NCBI GenBank assembly: GCA_015520115.1
Contig: WAQS01000233.1
Location: 1-5,134, forward strand
Reading direction: 5' to 3'
DNA length: 5,134 bases
Origin: Ferroglobus sp.
Lineage (GTDB): Archaea > Halobacteriota > Archaeoglobi > Archaeoglobales > Archaeoglobaceae
In this document: piece by piece, positions 1-5,134 of the stretch
Layout of the letters: each line of letters starts with the position of its first letter
Numbering within the stretch: the stretch's first letter is position 1
Notes under the pieces: model-generated
Seen by the model: the letters and a program-made list of their open reading frames with translations, nothing else
What the model was told of the DNA's origin: nothing
Database searches by the model: none
Position numbers and translations under genes: made by a program

Positions 1-1
1 C

Positions 2-475
2 CTTAAACCGTCCTTTGTGTACGCAAAGGAGGATTATTATACCGAAGATGAAAACCTCGAAGAATTGAGAGAGAACATTTATTTGATGATAAACGCGATT
101 AGAATGAACAACGGCGTTAGTAAACTTGAAAGAAATGAGAAGTTGGAGTTAGCAGCTCAAAGGCATGCGGAAGATATGATCAAAAGAAACTATCTAAGCC
201 ACTATTCTCCAGAAGGTGTTAGCGTGTTCGAGAGACTGAAAGAAGTCGGGTACAATTATTATGTCGCTGGGGAGAACATATTCGAAGCCGAGAGGTTGCA
301 GTACCTCGATCCGATGAACATGTCAAAAGTTGTAGTGAACGGATGGATGGAGAGCAAAAAGCATAGGGAAAACTTGCTCCACCCTGCTTACGAGGAAATT
401 GGAGTTGGCGTTGCCTACGATGAGGAGAGAAAGAGATTGGTGGTAGTCGCTGACTTTGGAAGTGAATTAAAGTAA
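2..475 (+). CDS. CAP/SCP-domain (YkwD-like) protein, probably secreted; 5' end outside the window
   Basis: Extracellular-type CAP domain (cysteine-rich secretory protein / PR-1 / SCP superfamily, single-domain prokaryotic YkwD-like branch). Counting from a GTG at 17, the visible signatures are an N-terminal helix with NAIR (26-29), RHAEDM (49-54), LSHYSPEG (60-67), AGENI (84-88), [13 protein letters not shown] (109-121), EIGVGVA (127-133) and ADFG (145-148). His50 or His62, Glu86 and His116 are candidates for the conserved His/Glu cavity of the family. The GTG at 17 is a poor start: no Shine-Dalgarno precedes it and the frame stays open to the left edge. The preceding residues read LKPSFVYA before KED, which resembles the end of a signal peptide with a V-Y-A cleavage site. 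I therefore treat the gene as 5'-truncated and its product as exported; the export is inference. There are no cysteines in the visible part, unlike eukaryotic members. The molecular function of prokaryotic CAP proteins is largely unsettled, so none is assigned. The gene ends at TAA 473-475, 40 bp before purA. Confidence 0.88.
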   Translation, partial: LKPSFVYAKEDYYTEDENLEELRENIYLMINAIRMNNGVSKLERNEKLELAAQRHAEDMIKRNYLSHYSPEGVSVFERLKEVGYNYYVAGENIFEAERLQYLDPMNMSKVVVNGWMESKKHRENLLHPAYEEIGVGVAYDEERKRLVVVADFGSELK

Positions 476-477
476 CC

Positions 478-486
478 TTAAAATAT
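478..486 (+). promoter_or_regulatory. Possible archaeal TATA box for purA
   Basis: TTAAAATAT is the only AT-rich element in the 40-bp gap after the CAP gene. Its centre lies about 34 bp before the purA ATG at 516. With the usual archaeal spacing of roughly 25 bp from TATA box to start site, transcription would begin near 507, giving a leader of about 10 nt. A weak ribosome-binding sequence, GGGGATT, lies at 505-511. The call rests on position and composition only; read-through from the CAP gene is also possible. Confidence 0.4.
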
Positions 487-515
487 CCTCGTGGAGAGCT
501 TTTTGGGGATTTGTT

Positions 516-1529
516 ATGGGTGTAACGATAGTTGTAGGAGGATTTTGGGGGGACGAAGGAAAGGGGAAAATCGTGGCGCACATCGCTTTTTCCGACAAAC
601 CGAAGATAATCGCAAGGGGCGGAGTAGGACCAAACGCCGGACACACCGTGGAATATAAAGGTAAAAAATACGGAGTGAGGATGCTTCCTTCGGGATTCGT
701 TTACGAAGAGGCAAGACTTTTGGTGGGTGCTGGAGTCCTCGTAAATCCGGAAGTTTTCCTTAAAGAAGTTGAAATGCTCAACGCAGCCAATAGAGCTGGT
801 GTAGACTATAGATGTGCAGTAATAGAGAAGAAGCACATAGAAGCTGACACGAAGAGCGAACACTTAAAAGGGAAAATCGGTACCACTGGCACCGGCTGCG
901 GACCTGCAAATGCGGATAGGGTTATGAGAGTTGCGAAGCAGGCAAAAGACGTGCCTGAGCTAAAACCGTTTCTTGCCGATGTTCCTCTTGAGGTCAACGA
1001 AGCCATAGACAGAGGGGAGTTCGTCTTAGTTGAAGGGACGCAGGGCTTCGGATTAAGCTTGTACTACGGCACTTACCCATACGTCACGAGCAAAGACACG
1101 ACTGCTTCACAAATGGCAGCCGATGTTGGCATCGGACCGACGAAAGTTGATGAGGTCATTGTCGTTTTCAAGACATTCCCGACGAGAGTGGGAGCCGGAC
1201 CATTCCCTACGGAAATGAGTGAGGAAGAAGCCGAAAGGCTCGGACTTGTGGAGTACGGGACGGTGACTGGAAGGAGAAGAAGAGTCGGATGGTGGGATGG
1301 GGAGATGGCAAGATATTCAGCGATGATTAACGGAGCAACACAGGTGGCTATAACTGGAATAGACAAGCTCGATAAGGAGTGCTACGGGGTTACCGAATAC
1401 GAGAAGCTGACAAAAAAAGCAAAGGAGTTTATTGAGAGGGTGGAGGAGGACACTAAAACTCCCGTAACTTTGATCTCTACTGGTCCAGAGCTTGAGCACA
1501 TAATTGACCTCAGAAAAGAGAAGCTTTAA
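516..1529 (+). CDS. purA: Adenylosuccinate synthetase, short archaeal form
   Basis: Cytoplasmic enzyme joining IMP and aspartate with GTP hydrolysis to give adenylosuccinate, the first committed step from IMP to AMP. In order, the 337-residue protein shows the GTP-binding GDEGKGK (12-18), with Asp13 as the likely catalytic base; VGPNAGHTV (37-45), with His43 as the catalytic histidine; the IMP-binding [14 protein letters not shown] (122-135); VEGTQG (172-177); [13 protein letters not shown] (185-197); the arginine-rich [13 protein letters not shown] (249-261); and the guanine-recognition-like TGIDKLD (280-286). Bacterial and eukaryotic enzymes have about 430 residues; archaeal ones such as those of Pyrococcus and Methanocaldococcus are around 340. 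The length is therefore normal for archaea and not a truncation, since the N- and C-terminal motifs are all present. The ATG at 516 is chosen because GDEGKGK falls at the family's usual distance from the N terminus and GGGGATT lies upstream. The gene stands between the CAP gene (40 bp) and the Trm112 gene (55 bp) and may be its own transcript. Confidence 0.97.
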   Translation: MGVTIVVGGFWGDEGKGKIVAHIAFSDKPKIIARGGVGPNAGHTVEYKGKKYGVRMLPSGFVYEEARLLVGAGVLVNPEVFLKEVEMLNAANRAGVDYRCAVIEKKHIEADTKSEHLKGKIGTTGTGCGPANADRVMRVAKQAKDVPELKPFLADVPLEVNEAIDRGEFVLVEGTQGFGLSLYYGTYPYVTSKDTTASQMAADVGIGPTKVDEVIVVFKTFPTRVGAGPFPTEMSEEEAERLGLVEYGTVTGRRRRVGWWDGEMARYSAMINGATQVAITGIDKLDKECYGVTEYEKLTKKAKEFIERVEEDTKTPVTLISTGPELEHIIDLRKEKL

Positions 1530-1550
1530 GATAATTGTAGCTGAACAACA

Positions 1551-1560
1551 AAATTTTTAT
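1551..1560 (+). promoter_or_regulatory. Possible TATA box for the Trm112-pyrG-guaAB-argD operon
   Basis: AAATTTTTAT lies in the 55-bp gap after purA, its centre about 29 bp before the Trm112 start at 1585. Archaeal spacing would place the transcript start near 1581, giving an almost leaderless mRNA. This is the only non-coding gap before a chain of four overlapping genes, so an operon promoter is expected here. The assignment rests on position and composition; no B-recognition element is clear. Confidence 0.45.
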
Positions 1561-1568
1561 TCGGTTTT
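1554..1568 (+). terminator. Possible T-rich terminator after purA
   Basis: Two T runs (five T at 1554-1558 and four T at 1565-1568) lie 24-39 bp after the purA stop. Archaeal termination often occurs at oligo-T tracts without a hairpin, and I see no stem-loop here. The first run overlaps the proposed TATA box, so one short element might serve both roles, or only one. Weak evidence. Confidence 0.2.
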
Positions 1569-1584
1569 CTTAAAGGCTGTGATT

Positions 1585-1773
1585 ATGAGGAAAAAGCTAC
1601 TTGACATTCTTGCATGTCCGGTTTGCAAGGGAGACTTGAAGCTTGAAGTAAAGGAAGAAAACGAAGAGGAGGTTTTAGAAGGTTTCCTCATCTGCGACAA
1701 CTGCAACGAGAAGTATCCGATTGAAGAGGGAATACCGAACCTACTTCCTCCGGAACTGAGGGACAAGCTATGA
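1585..1773 (+). CDS. Trm112-family zinc-ribbon methyltransferase activator
   Basis: A 62-residue protein of the Trm112/YcaR family. It begins [18 protein letters not shown], and CPVC (Cys11, Cys14) pairs with CDNC (Cys37, Cys40) to form a probable zinc-binding knuckle. It closes with the family signature [14 protein letters not shown] (44-57). The stretch between the cysteine pairs is acidic (KEENEEEV, 23-30). In eukaryotes and Haloferax, Trm112 is a small partner that stabilises and activates several SAM-dependent methyltransferases acting on tRNA, release factor and other targets; that role is inferred here by family. The frame is open back to 1504, inside purA, but the ATG at 1585 is preferred. 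It gives the normal family length and is preceded by GGCTGTGATT (1575-1584), an 8-of-10 match to the archaeal ribosome-binding consensus GGAGGTGATT. The stop overlaps the pyrG start by 4 bp (ATGA, 1770-1773), indicating translational coupling. No methyltransferase gene lies nearby. A stand-alone zinc-ribbon protein of another role is the main alternative. Confidence 0.9.
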   Translation: MRKKLLDILACPVCKGDLKLEVKEENEEEVLEGFLICDNCNEKYPIEEGIPNLLPPELRDKL

Positions 1774-3365
1774 AGTACATAGTCGTAACTGGAGGTGTGA
1801 TGAGCGGATTGGGAAAGGGGATAACCTCAGCGAGCATAGGGAGGCTCTTGGTTGACATGGGTTACAAAGTTGTGCCGATAAAAATTGATCCGTACATAAA
1901 CATCGATGCCGGAACTATGAATCCCTTCCAGCACGGAGAGGTATACGTCCTGAAAGATGGAACAGAGGTTGACCTCGATCTGGGGCACTACGAAAGATTT
2001 ATCGGGCTGGAGTTAACCGGAGACCACAACATAACAACTGGGAAGATTTTCAAAAACGTTATAGAGAAGGAGAGAAGAGGAGAGTATTTGGGGCAGACGG
2101 TGCAAATAATTCCCCACGTCACCGACGAGATAAAGAACTGGATAAGAAGAGTTGCTAAGGAGAACGACGCTGAAATATGCCTGATAGAAGTCGGAGGGAC
2201 AGTGGGGGACATAGAGGGGATGCCCTTCCTTGAAGCTATAAGGCAAATGCATAACGAAGAGAGGGAAGAGGATTTTCTTCTGATTCACGTTACTCTTGTT
2301 CCCCACGACATAGGAGGAGAGCAAAAAACCAAACCGACGCAACACAGTGTTAAAGAGCTCAGAAGCCTCGGTTTGCATCCGGATGCGATAATAGGGAGAT
2401 GCAGAGAGAAATTGAAAGAATCAACGAAGAGGAAAATTTCCCTCTTTTGTGATGTGCCAGTTGAAGCGGTTATAAGTGCTGAAGACGTGGAGGACATTTA
2501 CGAAGTACCTTTACTCTTCAAAAGGGAGAAGCTCGATGAATACATAATGAAGAAGCTGAAGCTTGAGAAGAGGGAAGAGAAAAAGGAATGGGAGGAAATA
2601 GTGAGAAAGCTCAAGGAAGCGAAAGAGGTCGTGAATATAGCAATAGTCGGTAAGTACGTGGACGTGAGGGATGCTTACATAAGCATAAGGGAAGCTTTGA
2701 AGCATGGGGGCATAGCTAACGGTTGCAGAGTTTCGATAAGCTGGGTTGACAGCGAGGATCTGGAAAGATTCAAGGAAGTTGAGATAGAATCAGACGGAAT
2801 CCTCGTTCCCGGAGGTTTCGGAAGTAGAGGGGCGGAAGGAAAGATTAGAGCGATAGAATATGCGAGAGAAAACGACATTCCCTTCCTCGGTATATGCTTC
2901 GGCTTTCAGCTTGCTGTTGTTGAATTTGCAAGGAACGTTCTTGGGTTGGAAGATGCTAACAGCTCGGAGCTTGGGGAAACGAGTCATCCAGTAATAGACC
3001 TTCTTCCAGAACAAAAAGGAATCGAGGAGAAGGGAGGAACGATGAGGCTCGGAGATATCGAGGTAACGATAAAAGAAGGAACAATCGCTCACAAACTCTA
3101 CGGAAAAACTAAGATATACGAAAGGCACAGACACAGATACGAAGTCAATCCTGAGTACATAAGCCTTTTAGAGGAGCATGGACTCGTATTTTCCGGATAC
3201 TCGGACAATGGAAGAAGAATGGAAATTTTGGAGTTACCAGACAAAAAATTCTTCTTCGCAACTCAGTTCCATCCGGAATTTAAATCTCGCCCCTTCTCTC
3301 CATCTCCTCCGTTCGTAGGATTTGTTAAAGCTGCTTTGGAGTATAGGAGGGAGGTTCATGGTTAA
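1770..3365 (+). CDS. pyrG: CTP synthase (glutamine-hydrolysing)
   Basis: Makes CTP from UTP, ATP and glutamine, the last step of de novo pyrimidine synthesis, in the cytoplasm. The 531-residue protein is complete with two domains. The N-terminal amidoligase domain (about 1-265) carries the P-loop-like [17 protein letters not shown] (8-24), [19 protein letters not shown] (40-58), [10 protein letters not shown] (68-77), [10 protein letters not shown] (140-149) and [17 protein letters not shown] (186-202), which includes UTP-site residues. A charged linker (about 263-285) leads to a class I glutamine amidotransferase domain (about 286-531). There, GICFGFQ (374-380) holds nucleophile Cys376, and FHPEF (500-504) gives the catalytic His501 and Glu503. 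The elbow motif is GIC-F-G-F-Q where many family members have GICLGMQ; the catalytic triad is intact. The length is close to the usual 530-550. The ATG at 1770 overlaps the Trm112 stop by 4 bp, with GAGGGA at 1758-1763 as a ribosome-binding site. The 3' end overlaps guaAB by 8 bp. CTP feedback inhibition is a family property and is not visible here. Confidence 0.98.
   Translation: MKYIVVTGGVMSGLGKGITSASIGRLLVDMGYKVVPIKIDPYINIDAGTMNPFQHGEVYVLKDGTEVDLDLGHYERFIGLELTGDHNITTGKIFKNVIEKERRGEYLGQTVQIIPHVTDEIKNWIRRVAKENDAEICLIEVGGTVGDIEGMPFLEAIRQMHNEEREEDFLLIHVTLVPHDIGGEQKTKPTQHSVKELRSLGLHPDAIIGRCREKLKESTKRKISLFCDVPVEAVISAEDVEDIYEVPLLFKREKLDEYIMKKLKLEKREEKKEWEEIVRKLKEAKEVVNIAIVGKYVDVRDAYISIREALKHGGIANGCRVSISWVDSEDLERFKEVEIESDGILVPGGFGSRGAEGKIRAIEYARENDIPFLGICFGFQLAVVEFARNVLGLEDANSSELGETSHPVIDLLPEQKGIEEKGGTMRLGDIEVTIKEGTIAHKLYGKTKIYERHRHRYEVNPEYISLLEEHGLVFSGYSDNGRRMEILELPDKKFFFATQFHPEFKSRPFSPSPPFVGFVKAALEYRREVHG
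3346..3355 (+). promoter_or_regulatory. Strong ribosome-binding site for guaAB inside pyrG
   Basis: GGAGGGAGGT, in the last codons of pyrG, is the best Shine-Dalgarno sequence in the window and lies 2 bp (second GAGG) to 7 bp (first GGAGG) before the ATG at 3358. It decides the guaAB start: the in-frame ATG at 3322 lies upstream of this site and would add 12 residues not expected in the family. Confidence 0.75.
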
Positions 3366-4272
3366 CGTCGAAGAATTCGTGAAAAAAGCTATTGAAGAAA
3401 TAAAAAAGGAAGTGGGAGATGGAAAGGCGATAATAGCCTTATCTGGTGGTGTGGATAGCTCCGTCTGCACGGTTTTAGCCTACAAAGCGATAGGCGATAG
3501 ACTGATTCCCGTTTTCGTGGATACCGGATTAATGAGGGAGGGAGAGCCGGAGAGGGTTAGGGAAGTCTTCGGTCACATGAATCTCGTGTTCATAGATGCG
3601 AGAGAGGAGTTTTTTAAGGCTTTAAAAGGAGTCACCGATCCGGAAGAAAAGAGGAAAGTGGTTGGAGAACTTTTCGTTAGGATATTTGAAAGGGTTGCGG
3701 AAGAGGAAGGGGCGGAGTACCTCATACAGGGAACGATCTATCCCGACGTAATAGAAAGTCAGGGGGGAATAAAGAGTCACCACAATGTCGGCGGTTTTCC
3801 GACGAAGTACAGATTTAAGAAGGTGATCGAACCGCTGAGGGAACTCTACAAAGACGAGGTGAGGGAAGTTGCAAGGTACCTTGGCTTACCGGAAGAAATT
3901 TCCGAAAGAATGCCTTTTCCAGGCCCGGGTTTGGCAGTGAGAGTTGTAGGGGAAGTCACTCCCGAAAAGGTTGAAGTGGTCAGAAAAGCCACGAAGATCG
4001 TCGAGGAGGAGTTAAAAGACATACCAAAGTGGCAAGCTTTCGCTGCTTTAATAGGAAAAGCTACTGGAGTGAAGGGGGACGTGAGAGTTTACGGATACGT
4101 AATTGCGGTAAGAGCTGTCGAAAGCAGGGATGGTATGACTGCCGACCCCCTAAAGCTTGATTACGAAAAGCTAAGAAAAATAGCTTTGAGGATCACGAAC
4201 GAGATACCGGAAGTCGTCAGGGTCGTTTACGACGTCACTCCAAAACCTCCGGCAACGATCGAGTATGAGTGA
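3358..4272 (+). CDS. guaAB: GMP synthase subunit B (ATP pyrophosphatase subunit)
   Basis: The synthetase subunit of two-part archaeal GMP synthase (the guaA C-terminal portion). It adenylates XMP with ATP and uses ammonia from the glutaminase subunit GuaAA to form GMP in the cytoplasm. The 304-residue protein has the PP-loop SGGVDSS (29-35), VFVDTGLMR (52-60), the substrate-loop region [20 protein letters not shown] (124-143), and [18 protein letters not shown] (187-204), which opens the C-terminal dimerisation domain. The C terminus ends KPPATIEYE (296-304), matching the family's conserved tail. The length fits stand-alone subunit B (about 305-310). There is no glutaminase domain; pyrG supplies the only GATase domain in the window and it belongs to CTP synthase. 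The ATG at 3358 is supported by GGAGGGAGGT upstream and by family length. It overlaps the pyrG stop by 8 bp (3358-3365), and its own stop overlaps the argD start by 8 bp (4265-4272), so translation is probably coupled on both sides. Confidence 0.97.
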   Translation: MVNVEEFVKKAIEEIKKEVGDGKAIIALSGGVDSSVCTVLAYKAIGDRLIPVFVDTGLMREGEPERVREVFGHMNLVFIDAREEFFKALKGVTDPEEKRKVVGELFVRIFERVAEEEGAEYLIQGTIYPDVIESQGGIKSHHNVGGFPTKYRFKKVIEPLRELYKDEVREVARYLGLPEEISERMPFPGPGLAVRVVGEVTPEKVEVVRKATKIVEEELKDIPKWQAFAALIGKATGVKGDVRVYGYVIAVRAVESRDGMTADPLKLDYEKLRKIALRITNEIPEVVRVVYDVTPKPPATIEYE

Positions 4273-5134
4273 AGTATTCGAACTGGAAAAGGAGCTGCTA
4301 ATTCCTTTCTTTAAACGGCAGAAAGTGGTATTTGTAAAAGGAGAAGGCTGCTGGCTCTACGATGAAAACGGAAAGAAGTACTTGGATCTCGTAGCGGGAA
4401 TAGCCTGCGTTTCAATAGGACACTCCAATAAATACTTCGTCGAGAGAGTTAAAGAGCAGTTGGAAAAGCTCATTCACGTTTCCAACCTCTACTACACCCT
4501 CCCCCAGCTTGAGCTTGCGAAAAAGCTGAGAAAAGTAAGCGGGATGGACAAGTTCTTTTTCTGCAACAGCGGGACTGAAGCTGTCGAAGCTGCAATAAAA
4601 CTGGCGAGAAAAGCTACGGGAAGAAAAAAACTGGTTTCGTTTACGGGAAACTTTCACGGAAGAACAATGGGAGCGTTATCTTTAACTTGGAAGGAAAAGT
4701 TCAGGAAACCATTTGAGCCGTTAATTGGGGAGGTTGTTTTTGCCGAATTCAACAATATCGAGGATTTGAAGAGGAAAGTAAGCGAAGACGTTGCAGCGGT
4801 TTTTGTGGAAGCAATACAGGGAGAGTCAGGAGTTTATCCGGCTAAAGAAGAGTTCATTCAGGAAATATTTGAGCTAAAGGAAAAGTACGATTTTCTGGTT
4901 GTGTTCGACGAAGTTCAGACGGGCTTCGGAAGAACTGGAGAGTGGTTCGCCAAAGACCTCTACGACATTGAACCGGACATAATTGCGATGGCTAAGGGAA
5001 TAGCGAACGGCTTTCCGATAGGAGCTGTTGGGGTGAAAGATTACGTCGCTGAAAAGGTTGAAGCTGGAGACCATGGATCAACGTTTGGCGGGAACCCTCT
5101 GGCTTGCACAGCCGCTATAGCGACGATAGAGTAC
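4265..5134 (+). CDS. argD: Acetylornithine aminotransferase (class III PLP enzyme), 3' end outside the window
   Basis: PLP-dependent fold-type I aminotransferase that most resembles ArgD, which transfers an amino group from glutamate in N-acetylornithine formation for arginine synthesis (cytoplasmic). The 290 codons read so far are open to the right edge; the family's usual 375-400 residues imply roughly 85-110 missing. Visible motifs are [15 protein letters not shown] (39-53), the phosphate-binding [17 protein letters not shown] (101-117), [14 protein letters not shown] (126-139), EAIQGESG (182-189), [12 protein letters not shown] (214-225) with Asp215 contacting the PLP ring nitrogen, [14 protein letters not shown] (241-254) with Lys244 as the Schiff-base lysine, and [10 protein letters not shown] (271-280). 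The ATG at 4265 starts inside guaAB (8-bp overlap) and has no clear Shine-Dalgarno, so it probably depends on ribosomes finishing guaAB. The N terminus ([10 protein letters not shown]) aligns well in length with archaeal ArgD. Class membership is very secure. ArgD substrate is likely, but LysJ-type (lysine pathway), ornithine or 4-aminobutyrate activity cannot be excluded from sequence alone. Confidence 0.92.
   Translation, partial: MSEVFELEKELLIPFFKRQKVVFVKGEGCWLYDENGKKYLDLVAGIACVSIGHSNKYFVERVKEQLEKLIHVSNLYYTLPQLELAKKLRKVSGMDKFFFCNSGTEAVEAAIKLARKATGRKKLVSFTGNFHGRTMGALSLTWKEKFRKPFEPLIGEVVFAEFNNIEDLKRKVSEDVAAVFVEAIQGESGVYPAKEEFIQEIFELKEKYDFLVVFDEVQTGFGRTGEWFAKDLYDIEPDIIAMAKGIANGFPIGAVGVKDYVAEKVEAGDHGSTFGGNPLACTAAIATIEY

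Noticed and set aside
1..14. CCTTAAA followed by TCCT three bases later occurs at 1-14 and again at 476-489, suggesting a shared promoter motif
   Set aside because: The first copy lies inside an open coding frame and only about 10 bp before the GTG at 17, too close for a TATA box serving that start. Two short, partly AT-driven matches are not convincing as a repeat.
219..863. Long open frame on the - strand (214 codons) spanning the end of the CAP gene and the start of purA
   Set aside because: It lies antisense to two genes with clear family motifs and crosses their boundary. Its translation is Ser/Arg/Phe-rich with no recognisable motif, as expected for the complement of purine-rich archaeal coding DNA.
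1504..1584. Upstream extension of the Trm112 frame (27 extra residues), overlapping the 3' end of purA
   Set aside because: The extension has no family similarity, would place the CPVC motif too far from the N terminus, and lacks the good ribosome-binding match found at 1575-1584. The ATG at 1585 fits better.
2013..2378. Open frame on the - strand inside pyrG (121 codons), and similar ones at 2790-3134 and 1073-1366
   Set aside because: All are antisense to well-conserved coding sequence, lack domain signatures and have no ribosome-binding site that I can see. They are shadows of the + strand genes.
3322..3357. Upstream ATG for guaAB giving 12 extra residues
   Set aside because: The extension lies wholly within pyrG and before the strong GGAGGGAGGT site. 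The ATG at 3358 gives the normal family length.
4412..4657. Open frame on the - strand within the argD region
   Set aside because: The + strand here encodes the continuous class III aminotransferase frame from 4265 to the window end, with all expected PLP motifs. The - strand frame is its complement.
1..5134. Possible mobile element, CRISPR array, toxin-antitoxin or defence system, tRNA or rRNA
   Set aside because: I saw no direct or inverted repeats of useful length, no spacer-repeat pattern, no transposase or integrase motif and no tRNA-like cloverleaf. About 98% of the window is accounted for by six recognisable genes, five of them housekeeping.

Overview
The window looks like an ordinary stretch of chromosome from a thermophilic or hyperthermophilic euryarchaeon, most like the Archaeoglobales (Archaeoglobus, Ferroglobus, Geoglobus type). 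The organism call is inference. It rests on AGA/AGG-dominated arginine codons with frequent ATA isoleucine, Lys/Glu-rich proteins, the short archaeal form of adenylosuccinate synthetase, a stand-alone GMP synthase ATPase subunit (the split archaeal arrangement), a small Trm112-type zinc protein, and AT-rich TATA-like elements in the only two gaps. All six genes lie on the + strand and there is almost no non-coding DNA: one gap of 40 bp and one of 55 bp.

Layout: (1) 1-475, the 3' part of a CAP/SCP-domain protein, probably secreted, whose reading frame is open to the left edge; (2) 516-1529, purA, adenylosuccinate synthetase; (3) 1585-1773, a 62-residue Trm112-family protein; (4) 1770-3365, pyrG, CTP synthase; (5) 3358-4272, guaAB, the ATP-pyrophosphatase subunit of GMP synthase; (6) 4265 to the right edge, an argD-like class III aminotransferase that is cut off by the window and has no stop codon here. 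Genes 3-6 form an unbroken chain of overlapping start/stop codons (4, 8 and 8 bp), so they are very probably one co-transcribed and translationally coupled operon. purA has its own possible promoter and could form a separate unit.

Functionally, purA and guaAB sit on the two branches leaving IMP (to AMP and to GMP), and pyrG makes CTP from UTP. ArgD uses glutamate as amino donor in arginine synthesis. PyrG, GuaAB (through its partner) and ArgD therefore all draw on the glutamine/glutamate nitrogen pool. Trm112 is the outlier: it is a stabilising and activating partner of methyltransferases that modify tRNA and release factor. The glutaminase partner of GMP synthase (GuaAA) is not in the window.

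I found no mobile element, CRISPR array, tRNA, rRNA, riboswitch or convincing novel system. The points worth a second look are the tight operon architecture, the linkage of Trm112 to nucleotide genes, family-specific motif variants in PurA and PyrG, and the secreted CAP protein at the left edge.
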